Shown: positions 43,801-54,467, counted from the first letter of the stretch. The stretch is 64,000 nucleotides of DNA from Oncomelania hupensis (GCA_036898135.1 CM072511.1:75209990-75273989), one strand, 5' to 3'. Program-made: numbers and translations. The notes: generated by a model not told the origin, from the sequence alone.

Positions 43801-45480
43801 CAATGGATCCTCCTCCACAACTTTGACGTGTTGAGTTGAGGCAGGACTCCACTCTGGATCGGGGTCGTCGGGTCGTCTCGCGCCATCGATGTTCCCGATC
43901 ATCAAATCATACAGCGGCTTCTTCAGGCAAACCGCTTCGACTTCGCCTATGTAGAAAGGGGTGTTGACATGAATCTTCGCAACTGGCGCTCTCACACATT
44001 TGCTGTCGGCCATAAGTGTCCATTTTGAATCGCCAGTGAATTGTTCTTTAGCGATTAGGTCTTCTCTGACGATGACCCCACTACAGCCAGAGTCTCTTAA
44101 GACAGTCACTTCATGATTTCCGACGCGTCCCTTTGAAACAGGCATGTTCTGGACGGTCACAGCTTCGCTGGCGACGACGGGGATGGATTTTCCGTTGGCA
44201 AGGAGAAGTTGGCCATCGGTCATGCACTCTTGCACGTCCGCAGGAGTAGCTGTGCGCTTGGTCTCACTCGGAAGAATGACGCTCCCGCCGCACACTTGAT
44301 GGTCAGATCTACTGTTTTGCCGTTGATTGGAGAAACGTCTCTGTCGGTTGCCCACCGCTGCATTGTCCGTACTGCCCCGCTGTCCGCTACTTTTGTTTTG
44401 AGGACAGTTAGCCGCTCTGTGGTCTGTAGCGTTGCAGGTGAAACAGCCTCTTGAATGCCCTTCCCTGGGAGGAGGCGTGGAGTCTGTCTGTCTCTGGCTC
44501 GTCTGGCTTCCCTGGATCTGGTTTACATGGTTTCCAGTCTTCTGAAAATGTTTCGTCGCGCTGGGTGGCCCCAGGGTTTTCCCATGAGCGATGAGATATC
44601 TTTCAGCAGCCTCAGTCACATCTTTAAGCGTCTGCAGCTTTTGTTCTTCTAAGTGGGTCGCTAGGTCCTTGTGACAGGCATTGAGAAATTGTTCTTTCAC
44701 AATCAGGTCATGGAGACTGTCGTAAGACTTCATTTCGCCTGATAACTCCACCCACTTGTGTAGATATGACGACAGGCCCTCCACAAACTGCTTTGGCGTC
44801 TCGTCTGACTTAGGCCGGCATTCACGGAAGCGTTTACGGTAGCCCTTCTCTGTAAAGTTGTAGCACTGTAATAGGGCCTCTTTCAAGACGTCGTAGTTTT
44901 TGGCGTCATCATTCGACAGTCTGGTGTAAACTTCGAGCGCTTGCCCTGTCAGAAGTGCACTCAGTCGAATCGCCCAGTCTCGAGGTTGCCAATTGGAGCT
45001 TTCGGCGAACCTTTCGAATCTCGCCAGATAGCTGTCGATCTGGTCCTTCCCGTCGACGAAAGCTGGCAATTTTGGAGCCGTATGGTCGTTGGTGACTTGT
45101 GGCGCATGCTGATTGTTCTGGATACGCGCCAACTCTAGCTGGTACTGACGATCAGCTTCTCTCTCCTCACGCCTGCGCTCATCTTCTCTTTCTTGCCGCT
45201 GCTGTTCAATTTCCAGACGCTTCAGTTCAAATTCTCTTTCTTCACGGCGACGCTGCTCTTCTAATTCTCGTTCTTCACGGCGACGCTGCTCTTCTAATTC
45301 TCGTTCTTCACGGCGACGCTGCTCTTCTACTTCTAGACGCTTCTGTTCTAGTTCTATTTCTTTTTCTAGACGCTTCTCTTCCAATTCTCTTTCTCGTATT
45401 CTCTCCTGAGACTTGACGTACTCCGTCAGCTGCTTGCCTTTTAGATTCAGTTCAACCCCTTTCTGCCAGAAGTCAGCCAT
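40879..45480 (-). CDS. Gag-pol polyprotein, order gag-PR-IN-RT-RH
   Basis: 1533 codons without a stop. Residues about 24-120 form a charged coiled coil with a triplicated 11-residue unit (RRREERELEEQ). A gag/SCAN-like region follows (LTGQALEVYTRL, FRECRPKSDETPKQFVEGL), then a CCHC knuckle CFTCNATDHRAANC at about 346-359. Protease is marked by LRDSGCSGVIV (about 460). Integrase follows: HHCC at about 690-725 (H-x5-GGHLG...CRSCDIC), catalytic D in ALDLIGE (about 757), D in LTDLGTQF (about 817), E in GLVEKFN (about 853), then a GPY/F-like WKGPYEV. RT follows (SSPYASPVVVVKKKDG, FSKIDLSKGYWQ, YWDD at 1265), then RNase H (LRSDAADEGIGA, TMEKECLAII) to the end. One polyprotein would serve particle assembly, processing, integration and reverse transcription. 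The start ATG at 45480 overlaps the stop of an upstream ORF. Confidence 0.95.
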   Translation of the reverse strand: MADFWQKGVELNLKGKQLTEYVKSQERIRERELEEKRLEKEIELEQKRLEVEEQRRREERELEEQRRREERELEEQRRREEREFELKRLEIEQQRQEREDERRREEREADRQYQLELARIQNNQHAPQVTNDHTAPKLPAFVDGKDQIDSYLARFERFAESSNWQPRDWAIRLSALLTGQALEVYTRLSNDDAKNYDVLKEALLQCYNFTEKGYRKRFRECRPKSDETPKQFVEGLSSYLHKWVELSGEMKSYDSLHDLIVKEQFLNACHKDLATHLEEQKLQTLKDVTEAAERYLIAHGKTLGPPSATKHFQKTGNHVNQIQGSQTSQRQTDSTPPPREGHSRGCFTCNATDHRAANCPQNKSSGQRGSTDNAAVGNRQRRFSNQRQNSRSDHQVCGGSVILPSETKRTATPADVQECMTDGQLLLANGKSIPVVASEAVTVQNMPVSKGRVGNHEVTVLRDSGCSGVIVREDLIAKEQFTGDSKWTLMADSKCVRAPVAKIHVNTPFYIGEVEAVCLKKPLYDLMIGNIDGARRPDDPDPEWSPASTQHVKVVEEDPLPFPDGVLTELLRDNVVTPAQPCRPEIVGAVTTRAQAKRDKTSTPLKVADNSKAAIVDRDKLIQLQEADSTLNKYRNRQDHVTKGSGTVYFEVKAKILYRIFQHPRVNGGKPLRQVLVPLPLRRQVMEVAHDSIMGGHLGIRKTSDRIQAVFYWPGLHADVSRFCRSCDICQKTIPRGRVPKVPMQRMPLIDRPFKRVALDLIGEIRPPSEEGHRWVLTLVDYATRYPEAVPLKKIDTETVAEALVDMFSRFGVPEEILTDLGTQFVSDCMKEVNRLLSIRHLTTTPYHPMCNGLVEKFNATLKSTLKKLCSEQPRQWHRYINALLFAYREVPQESTGFSPFELLYGRTIRGPMHILKELWTKEVDTPEVKNSYQYVFELRQKLEQTLEIARENLKKSQDCGKHYYDRRAVNRKFKPGNKVLVLLPTDHNKLLMQWKGPYEVETVVGINDYKVKVGQHSKIYHANLLKLYVERPSETVHAATAAVTDDSFDSEELLELGDFHSKEGIDGVKLGPSLTEGQKLELKDLMGEFPHNFSDVPGSTTLVEHEVHLTSNIPVRSKPFPIPFKARESLKKDIDEMLKMGIIRESSSPYASPVVVVKKKDGSNRVCIDYRKVNKITVFDPEPMPTAADLFRQLSGSKIFSKIDLSKGYWQVPVRQQDIPKTAFITPDGTYECLRMPFGMVNSGATLKRGMRKMLKGMDNVVCYWDDLLVHTRTWKEHLQTLRELFHRLTEANLTVRPSKCILGTDNVDFIGHSLKEGQKGLLLENVTKILDAPRPQTKKQVRSFLGLAGYYREFVPNYSAITAPLSDLVRKGCPNQVQWGPSQERAYQTVRDLLSKDPVLRLPDTSKEFVLRSDAADEGIGAILMQEHEGKLFPVSYASKKLSMRAEKNYSTMEKECLAIIWGIWKFELYLQGVKFVLQTDHKPLTYLNSAKFVNSRIMRWAMYLQNFNMRVESIKGSDNVGADFLSRVCE

Positions 45481-45874
45481 CTTGATGCTTCTGGAAAGTT
45501 CTATTCTGGAAAGTTCTTTTCTGGAAGGTTCTTCTTCTAGAAAGTTCTTGACTGTAGAGTTCTTTTTTTCTGGAAAGTTCTTGACTGTGCTGTACCTTTC
45601 TAGACTGTTCTAGAACAGCACGCTTTCTGCAGTAGCGCTGATGCTTGTCACTAGTCGCCTTCGTTGACGCAGGCCCCGCTGTCCTCGTCGTATGCGACGC
45701 TGCACCACGCTGGTGTTGATGTACACGCTCCTGTGCTGAAGTAGACGCGACGTCCGCTCGCCGCTCTCTGTAACACTGGCGATGTAGCTCCGAGACTGTC
45801 CCTCGACGTAGTCTTACGGCAGCCACGTAGTCCTGATCTGTTGTTCGCTCACGAAGCAACTCTTCAGCGACCAC
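45473..45874 (-). CDS. 133-codon leader ORF overlapping gag-pol start
   Basis: It starts MVAEELLRERTTDQ and is rich in Arg, Gln, Ser and Thr. The C-terminal third is made of short repeats (SQELSRK, RRTFQKRTFQ), from a TCTGGAAAGTTCT-type tandem repeat. Its TGA overlaps the gag-pol ATG in ATGGCTGA (45480-45473), a classic arrangement for termination-reinitiation. No family is recognised. It could be a translated regulatory uORF, a small accessory protein, or chance openness of the leader. Confidence 0.4.
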   Translation of the reverse strand: MVAEELLRERTTDQDYVAAVRLRRGTVSELHRQCYRERRADVASTSAQERVHQHQRGAASHTTRTAGPASTKATSDKHQRYCRKRAVLEQSRKVQHSQELSRKKELYSQELSRRRTFQKRTFQNRTFQKHQDG

Positions 45875-46022
45875 ACGCCCTTGCAGTCAACCCGAATCTA
45901 TCGAATGTAGTCCCAGTATGTTGGCCCCTCTCGACGCAACTCGTTGGCGGCTACCCTCGATGACTGCTTCTCGTAACGTTGACTCGCTTGTTGTAGCAGT
46001 TGAACCCTTGGCTATGGCGTGA

Positions 46023-46040
46023 ATCCCGGCTTGGCCCCCA
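46023..46040 (-). promoter_or_regulatory. Primer-binding site
   Basis: Three bases inside the 5' LTR edge, the minus strand reads TGGGGGCCAAGCCGGGAT. It begins TGG as the complement of a tRNA 3' CCA end. I cannot name the tRNA without a tRNA set. Confidence 0.7.
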
Positions 46041-46043
46041 AAA

Positions 46044-46681
46044 TGTTACACTCTGTTTGATGTTGGTGTTTTCCTTTATCAGTATCCGATTCAGCCCCAA
46101 TGCTGAATTCCTGATAAGGTGTAACTCAGATTCGTTTATTCACGCAACCCGCTCAAGCAGCATACAAGTCACAAAGTCGACGTATGAAGTTTTCCACTTT
46201 TATTCAGCACACATCAACAACTGCATACAATTCTCAACTCAACTCAGCAACTTTCACAGCAACTCTCCAAATCACTATCAACAACTTTACTCTCTCAACA
46301 GCAACTCGGCACACGATTAAATAACCTCTCTCTTTTCTGGAACAATTTGGTACATGGTAGAAATGACGTACTGCCACCAATCGAACTAAAGATCGTCATC
46401 ACTGACTTACGTCATTACACATTTCTTCTCCTTCCGGATCGTTCCTTCAAATTTCTACAATTATCCCGAATCTTCGATCGATAGTAAATAAGCCGATCCA
46501 GAAGATTCTACAACAATATCGACTAACGAAAATTATCAACGTTATACAAAGCCTCTCCTAACAACAATGCAAACTCAAATCAAAGGTAAATAAGCTCCAT
46601 TATTGAATACTTTGCAAATCGAAACGATTAGATCCATCGTACACGCTTCCGACATACTTTCGTTCGCGTTTCAACGTAACA
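46044..46681 (-). repeat. 5' LTR
   Basis: 638 bp; upstream LTR in element orientation, expected to hold promoter and polyadenylation signals. One base differs from the 3' LTR. Confidence 0.95.
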
Positions 46682-46686
46682 GTCCG
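46682..46686. repeat. Target site duplication GTCCG (right)
   Basis: Matches 40028-40032 exactly. Confidence 0.95.
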
Positions 46687-46850
46687 ATTGACAGTTTAAC
46701 CACTTGTGGTAATTGGTAGTGTGGGTTCGTAAATGTGGGTCTAGTTAGACGTTTTACTTAACCAGGAGACTAAGCGTAGATAATAATCTGAAAGGTGGTG
46801 GATTATCGTCGGTGATCGTGTTATTAGTGTATAACCGTTCGCGTAAGGAT
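46687..46850. other. No recognisable gene; contig end
   Basis: Continuation of the LTR element's target region, running into the N gap. Confidence 0.6.
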
Positions 46851-47350
46851 NNNNNNNNNNNNNNNNNNNNNNNNNNNNNNNNNNNNNNNNNNNNNNNNNN
46901 NNNNNNNNNNNNNNNNNNNNNNNNNNNNNNNNNNNNNNNNNNNNNNNNNNNNNNNNNNNNNNNNNNNNNNNNNNNNNNNNNNNNNNNNNNNNNNNNNNNN
47001 NNNNNNNNNNNNNNNNNNNNNNNNNNNNNNNNNNNNNNNNNNNNNNNNNNNNNNNNNNNNNNNNNNNNNNNNNNNNNNNNNNNNNNNNNNNNNNNNNNNN
47101 NNNNNNNNNNNNNNNNNNNNNNNNNNNNNNNNNNNNNNNNNNNNNNNNNNNNNNNNNNNNNNNNNNNNNNNNNNNNNNNNNNNNNNNNNNNNNNNNNNNN
47201 NNNNNNNNNNNNNNNNNNNNNNNNNNNNNNNNNNNNNNNNNNNNNNNNNNNNNNNNNNNNNNNNNNNNNNNNNNNNNNNNNNNNNNNNNNNNNNNNNNNN
47301 NNNNNNNNNNNNNNNNNNNNNNNNNNNNNNNNNNNNNNNNNNNNNNNNNN
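46851..47350. other. Assembly gap, 500 N
   Basis: Exactly 500 unknown bases, a placeholder size typical of scaffolding. Reading frames drawn through it are meaningless. Confidence 0.99.
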
Positions 47351-47829
47351 GAGAGTCACCCAATACAAATACCTGGGAACCATCATTGACGAGAAACTGA
47401 ACTTCACTGCAAACACCCAGGCCATACACAAAAAATGTCAGTCTAGAATTTACTGCCTTCAAAAACTTCGAAATCTCCAAGTCAGTAGCCGCATCCTTCA
47501 GACCTTTTACTCTTCTTTTATTGAGTCCGTTCTTACCTTTTCTTTTATCTGCTGGTATGGAAGTTTGTGTGTAAAAAACAAAAGTATTCTGGATCGAGTA
47601 GTGAACGTCTGTGGGAGGGTTGTGGGAGTGAAACAAGAGAGTCTGCAGGTGTTGTATGAAAGACGTGTTGTGCGGAAAGCTATTTGCTTTGTGCTGGATA
47701 GCACTCATGTGCTTGCGCACCACTTCCAGCTCCTGCCTTCTGGAAGGCGCTACCAAAAACACCAAGGGTCAGAACTCTCAGAATGAAAAACAGTTTTATT
47801 CCAAAGGCTGTCTCATTACTTAATAAATG

Positions 47830-47888
<59 letters not shown>

Positions 47889-48098
47889 GTTTGCCCAAAA
47901 TAATCTCATTTCACATTTTTTTAATGTTAGCATGCATAAGTGTAATTCTATTCATATGTGACTGTGCATTTTTATCCTCATTGTCATTATGATTGTTGTT
48001 ATTATTATTGTGATGTTTATTCCTTGTTGATTGTAATTGTACACCACAATGTAATTTCTTGTAAAAGATAATAAAGTTGTCTTATCTTATCTTATCTT
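47351..48098 (+). mobile_element. Rex1/L2-type LINE 3' part with (CTTAT)n tail
   Basis: The frame opens at the gap: VTQYKYLGTIIDEKLNFTAN, CLQKLRNLQVSSRILQTFY, IESVLTFSFICWYGSL and HHFQLLPSGRRY, then after a one-base shift MKNSFIPKAVSLLNK-stop near 47830. This is the RT thumb and C-terminus of Rex1/L2-type LINEs. The UTR includes a (GT)n array and ends AATAAAGTTGT plus CTTATCTTATCTTATCTTA at about 48076-48098. The 5' part is lost in the gap. Confidence 0.85.
47831..47886. repeat. (GT)n microsatellite
   Basis: About 54 bp of GT in the 3' UTR of the preceding LINE, directly after its stop. Confidence 0.97.
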
Positions 48099-48420
48099 AG
48101 GATCAGTTTTTAATTTTAAGTAGTAATTCAGTGATTTTATAAGCCTCAATTCCAGGGGAGATTCGTTAGCTTCCACATAAAGGTTTTCACAAGGGGAGGT
48201 GCGAAATGCACCCAAAGCAATGCGTAGTGCCTGATGAGTAACTGAATCTAACATTTTAAGATAAGACATTCTAGCAGAACCATAAACAATGCAACCATAG
48301 TCTAACTTGGATCTAATTAACAAACGGTATAACAATAAAGTTTTCTTGTCAGCTCCCCAGGCTTACCACTGATAACATTGAGCAAATTGCAGGCCTGTTG
48401 ACATTTAGTTTTCAAATCTT
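48099..48420 (-). mobile_element. Jockey/I-type LINE thumb fragment
   Basis: The minus strand encodes CQQACNLLNVISG, LLIRSKLDYGCIVYGSARMS, LGAFRTSPCENLYVEANESP and LRLIKSLNYYLKLKTDP, the post-RT region of the same superfamily as 1-1347 but a different copy. It joins the RNase H region of the next fragment at about 48420. Confidence 0.8.
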
Positions 48421-48817
48421 TCAGATAAGGAAGGATAATTTGTGAAATAATTTGTTATTGATTTGATTAGACCATTCAGTCTGCCACAGCCGTTTACAAT
48501 AAGATCCAGTCATACAACGCAGGTCAGAGAATGGAACAAACTGGAAAATCTTTTAAGGGTAATCTAGATGCAGAGCTTCTTTAGCCGCTTTGTCCACTGC
48601 AATATTGCCGCGGATGCCAAGGTGACTACGTACCCACATAAAATCTTTTTATCCTCGTTGTGTGTGGAGGTCATGGATCTCTGCCAGAAAAGGGTGGAAT
48701 ACCTTTCTCATGAAAAGAGCCTGGAGTGCTGACAGTGAATCAGACATGATTAAAAAAAGAGGTTCTTTTAAATTTATAAGCCTGTTTCAGAGCTCAGCTG
48801 TATAAACAGAACAAAAA

Positions 48818-49255
48818 TCAGGTTGACCCTATTGCAAAGGCTGATCTAGGTGTCTCCCAGAGGCCGACGCAGCAGCAACTGAGTCTGCTTTCTTCGACCC
48901 CATCTGCAAAAAGTTGTTCATATCCTTTATACAATGAACATTTGTCGAGATAAAGTTGCTTATAAACAGTTTCGGTCTTTTTGAAGGATGTAAGAGTGAA
49001 GTTGATAATGTGGTTGAGCAGATTCCAAGGTGGAAGTACAGTTAGCAATTGATCATCATTAACAGAGTCAACATCTATGCCTGCAGTTTCAAAGTGAGGA
49101 CGTATTCTGATACCAAAAGGAGGAATTTCTGTCGGTTTGTTGAAGTATTTAAGTGTAAATAACGGGTTTAAAACACAATCATAAGCGGGATTTTCAGGGT
49201 TTGCTTTAAGTTTGAAAAAATAATTCATGGCGAGCTGAAGCCTGCGGATCTCCAA
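48818..49255 (-). pseudogene. Jockey/I-type LINE post-RT segment
   Basis: 145 open codons, starting inside the element. They contain RLQLAMNYFFKLKANPENPA, YFNKPTEIPPFGIRIRPHFE and a degenerate RNase H entry (ADGVEESRLSCCCVGL). Part of the dead element. Confidence 0.75.
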
Positions 49256-49650
49256 GGGAGGTTCGCCAGCCTCAGCATAGACTTTCCTTCGGTGAAGTGC
49301 AAAACGCCCCCAGACAGATCCGAAGACCTTGATGATGGATTGGATCCAAGGCTTTCAAATAGGCTTTCCTAGCGGAACCATATACGATGCTACCATAATC
49401 CAATGTAGAGCGTACCAGAGAACGATAGAGGAGGAGCAAAGTTTGCTTGTCTGCTCCCCAGGACAAAACGTTAAGACCTTTCTGGCAGCTTTCCCTCGGG
49501 TATTTAATATGCGGCAGAAAACGTAAATTTGCTGTCAAAATAAAATACTCAACAATTTTACTTGTTTAGAAACTTTGATGGGTTGGCCATAAACATGGAG
49601 AGAAGGGTTCAAAACCTGTTTCTGTTTGCGATGAAAATGAATGCATTCGG

Positions 49651-49892
49651 GTTTCCTATCCTATTCTTATCCTATCCCATAACTCGGAAGTCATAGGGGC
49701 ACCACATATGATCGTTTAACCAGCGTACTCCATCTTTCCATGTCCTCAGCAACCCTGATTGTTTCGCTCAGTGTCAAACCAGTCCATTCTCGAATTCTGC
49801 CTTGCAGGATGGTCTTTGCAAGACCTGATGATCTGGTGACGTGGCCATACCATCGGAGTTTCATTTTTTTCACAATTGTGAGCAGGTCATCG
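49651..49892 (-). mobile_element. RTE 3' fragment (copy B)
   Basis: Same as 401-642, with GCATTCGG duplications at 49643-49650 and 49893-49900. Confidence 0.85.
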
Positions 49893-50596
49893 GCATTCGG
49901 TTTTAGAAAGCGAAAATTGGAAGCCGTTTTCTTCTACCCACCCCTGAATTTTATCTATGCAAAGCTGACGTTGATGCTCCACCCCAGCCAAGGTTTTACC
50001 ATTAGCCGAGATGGAGAAATCATCAACAAACAAGGATTTATGTATGCCAGATTTGACATTTTGAACTATGTTGATCTTAAACAAAAGAGGATAAAATGCT
50101 ACCCTGAGGGACACCCATCTCCTGCTCAAAAGAATCGGATAAAGTGGAGCCAAGTCGGATCTTAAACTTTCTGAAGCCTAGGAGTTCTAGATCTTTTACA
50201 ATCCTGAACTTCCAAGTCGTGTCGTATGCCTTTTCTAGATCAAACAACACAGAAACAACATGTTCACTGTTAACTAACGCGTTTCTGACTAACGACTCGA
50301 ATCGAACGAGATGATCTGAAGTGCTCCTGTTTTTGCGAAAACCCACACTGAGTGATATCAAGAGCGTTGAGGGATTCTAACTGCCACATCAAACGCTCAT
50401 AGATCATTCTTTCCATAGTTTTGCACAAACAGCTTGTAAGGGCAATGGGCCTGTAGTTGTTTGGGTCAGAGTGATCCTTTCCAGGTTTAGGTATTGGAAC
50501 AATAACTGCTTCCCACCAAGATGGGGGAAAGGAACCAGAATACCAGAAATGATTAAACACAGCCAAGAGAATTTTAACGGAATCTTTAGTGTGTGT

Positions 50597-51344
<748 letters not shown>

Positions 51345-51717
51345 GGTGTGTGTGTGTTGTAGATTTCCTAATAATTCATATTGCTTCTCTAAATTCTTAT
51401 CAATTAACTTTGGGCATGTTTTTGTTCTTTGGCACTTTACATGGCTATGTTTTCATTTGTTGCATGTTGTGCTGTAATACAATTAAATGACATGCAAGTT
51501 CAGTGATGCACTGTTTTTGTTCCTTTTTACTTGCTTGTCTGTCTTATTAACAGACAGGTCAATGATTTATTTTTCCTGTCTTATTATATGTCTGGTCATT
51601 GATTTCTTTTTCTTGGCAAATATGCCTATCATACAGTTGCACACATTCAGGCCTGAGTAGGCTACACAGGAATGCACTATGAAATTATTTCTTTGAGTTA
51701 TGGGATATGATAGGATA

Positions 51718-52671
51718 GGATATAGGTGCTAGATTACAGTACTGATTTTAGTTCTGCTTTCAATACAATCATTGTTCATAAACTGTTTAATAAACTGGCA
51801 TCGTTGAACGCCCATCTCTTCATTTGCCATTGGGTCCTTGATTTTCTGTGGAACAACCACAGGTGGTGAGGGTCAGTAAAGCTACAGCATGCTCTCCAGT
51901 CCTCAATACTGGGGCCCTGCAAGGTTGTGTTCTGTCACCGCTTTAATTTACGCTCTTCACAAAACGGTTGTGGGTGGTCAGAACCGTTTGTGCTAGTCGT
52001 CAAGTTCTCTGACAACACTACAATTGAGGGTCTTATCTCCGGTGAAGATGAAAGTGCATATCGCGAGGGGGTCGGGCGGCTGGATTACCACCTTGAACTC
52101 AATATCTCTAAAACATAAGAAATGGTCATTGACTTCCACAGGAATTAAAGTCCAATTTTACCTCTGAGGAACAATGCCATAGGTGAATTCGTAGAACAGG
52201 TTGACTCATTTAAATTTCTTGCCATGGTCATTTCTAGCAACCTGTTGTGGGATAACAACAACATGTCCCTCATCAAAAAGGGACAGCAGCGCCTCTATTA
52301 AGACATCTCAAGAGGCTCAAACTTAGCCAGACAATACTCGAGCACTTCTATCGTGCCGTGATTGAAAGTATTCTGCTTCAGCATCACAATCAGGTTTGAA
52401 GATGCCACTTCAGGCGAGAACTTTTCTTGAAAGAATAGTAAAACGCACGGCAAAAATCATTGGCTGTGATTTACCATCTCTCGCGTCTATATACAACACG
52501 TGTTTGGTTAGAAGGGCCAGCAACACAATTGGTGATTTATCTCATCCAGCCAACCACCTGTTCCAACCCCTCCCATCAGGCAAAAGCTTCAGTGTATTAA
52601 AAGTAAGAACAAGTCAGTTTAGACAGCTTCTTTCCCGAGTGACCTCAGTTGTTCACAAAGGGCATTTTGCA
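51718..52671 (+). mobile_element. Rex1/L2-type relic (copy B)
   Basis: Same as 2470-3420. Near 51922 copy B has GCAAGGTTGTG where A has GCAAGTGTG, giving GCV-type spacing closer to the ancestral frame. Confidence 0.8.
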
Positions 52672-53119
52672 CTATGTTTTGATGTGTTAATGCATATTAT
52701 ACGATGTTTATGCCTCAATTTATATACCCATGTAGAATTGTGTACGAGTGAGTGTGTGTGAGCGGGTCTGTGTGTGTGTGTGTGTCTGGACATTCATGGT
52801 TTACTTCTTATAACAACTTTTTCTCTTAGATCATTCAATGTTTTAATGTCCAGTGGAAGCATGCTTGCTGTAAATTTTTAATAGAGTGACTAAATAATTG
52901 CGTGGTTGTAGTTATTTGAACTATTTTAAGAACCCGGTCAAACAAAGCAAATCTGACCTCAGGATTTTCTATTAGCACAATTCTATTTTCTATTCTAGTC
53001 TATATTTCTCTATATTCTATTTTCTATTAGCACAATAGTTGTATTACATACAGAGAGCTTTCAAGGAAAATCTTTGTTCTGAGGACTATTTAATTTGTCA
53101 CCATTTTTTACAATAAAAG

Positions 53120-53408
53120 TTTAGACTAACAGTCTAACTTGCCACAAACTTCTGATTCAAACTCAAAGATATTTAAATATTCCGAGAGAAGAAAGGCTGT
53201 GTTCTCTGTGTGACCTAAATGAAATAGGTGATGAATTCCATTTTGTTTAATTGTACTAATCCCCTTCTCAGGGATGGATTTAACCGGAAATTACCGGTAT
53301 TTTACCTGTTTGAGAATAAAAAATACCGGTTGAAAAATCAGTAGCCGGTAGAGCCTACCGGTTCTTATTTTGTTTGACTGGTTTCAAAAATAAAGAAAAA
53401 GAGAAAGA

Positions 53409-53454
<46 letters not shown>

Positions 53455-54085
53455 AGAGCCAGCCAGCCAGCCAGTCAGTCAGCTAGGCACGCTGATTATG
53501 TGTTTAGGGAGTGTAGACGAGAGGCCTGCGAAAGCGTTCAGTAGCCTTGCCATATTCTTTGAGGTAATCAATACAGAATGATATAACATTGGCGGGCTAT
53601 CGTGAATACGGATAAATTAAACTCGCGCACTTTTTGATTTTTTCTTCCCTTGTGCTCGTCAGTATGTATTGCGACAGTGGCAGATAGGCTAGTAATAATG
53701 AAGAAGCAAAAATCTCTTGTTTCATTTTTTGCTAGGGGGGAGAGGGGCGATAAAAGAAGTTAATGTGAAGACGAAGATGTTTCTAATGAAACAGAAAGTG
53801 CATTAACAGAGTTGCCATCTACTTATATAAAATAGTGACGCATTATTAAGCTTTGCTATGGGTCATACCGGTTTCCGTGACTGGCCTACCGGTTTGTGTT
53901 CAGTGGGTTTGTTTACTGTGACGTCGTACCGGTTTTGCAAATCCCTAGGACGATCACTGCCTTCTAAAAGACAACGTATTTTCCCTAATACCTCAATATT
54001 TTAGAAATCACCCAAACGTCTTCAAATTAAACCAGCTAATGAACTGGAAACCGAAAAGCACACATGTTGTTTTATTGGAATCATA
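53120..54085 (+). mobile_element. LINE C-terminal relic with hAT-like insertion (copy B)
   Basis: Same as 3868-4830. The hAT-like element occupies 53269-53947. Confidence 0.65.
53269..53947 (+). mobile_element. hAT-like DNA transposon relic (copy B)
   Basis: Same as 4017-4691. The inner AG tract is longer and the right end lacks two bases (ACCGGTTTTGC versus ACCGGTGTTTTGC). Confidence 0.55.
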
Positions 54086-54382
54086 TTTTCAAATTTTTTA
54101 GTACTACCGCATTGTGTTTTTCTTCTTTTTCAAGAGCGTCAATACCGTTTGATGGCCATGTGTGTGTGCTTAATTGTTTTTGCATTCTTTCGAATGTCCT
54201 TTAATTGTTATGATGACGCTTTGATTCTATCTTGCATCTTTATGAGCTTGTATTTTTTTCATTTCTTCTTTTGAGTGCACATTTTCAAGGTATGTGTCAA
54301 AAATAGTTGAACCTTGTTTACTTTCATATGAATCCATGTTTCTTTGCTGTCTTTTCATTCAGTAGCCTATTTATGTTATTGT

Positions 54383-54467
54383 TTGTAGTTAGATGCTCTT
54401 TCTTATGTATAAAATATAGTAATATTATTACTATATTTTATACATAAGAAAGAGCATCTAACTACAA
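54383..54467. repeat. Perfect 42-bp-arm palindrome (copy B)
   Basis: Identical to 5127-5211. Confidence 0.95.

Larger units (their letters stand above)
40033..46681 (-). mobile_element. Gmr1-like Ty3/gypsy LTR retrotransposon, complete
   Basis: Two 638-bp LTRs (40033-40670, 46044-46681) begin TGTTAC and end GTAACA and differ at one base (A at 40236, G at 46247). A 5-bp duplication GTCCG flanks the element. On the minus strand the order is 5' LTR, primer-binding site, leader with a 133-codon ORF, one long gag-pol ORF of 1533 codons, polypurine tract, 3' LTR. In pol the integrase comes before RT and RNase H, the copia-like order known in the Gmr1 group of Ty3/gypsy elements. No envelope-like gene is present. 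The single base difference between LTRs indicates very recent insertion. It appears structurally competent. Confidence 0.95.
48421..50596 (-). mobile_element. Jockey/I-type LINE, RT through RNase H (copy B, extended)
   Basis: Same sequence as 1-1347 from 49251 upward (RTE fragment nested at 49651-49892). Downstream it extends into a post-RT domain (LQLAMNYFFKLKANPENPAY) and an RNase H: IMSDSLSALQALF near 48735 and FMWVRSHLGIRGNIAVDKAA near 48600-48640. These are the SDSxxAL and WVxSHxGIxGN motifs of LINE RNase H. An internal stop lies near 48650 (RG-stop-KDF). The RT N-terminal block VFNHFWYSGSFPPSWWEAVI, KPGKDHSDPNNYRPIALTSC is open here at 50566-50270. Confidence 0.85.

Noticed and set aside
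46754..47786. Frames of 225-324 codons crossing the N gap
   Set aside because: Mostly unknown bases; only the RT-like part after 47351 is real sequence.
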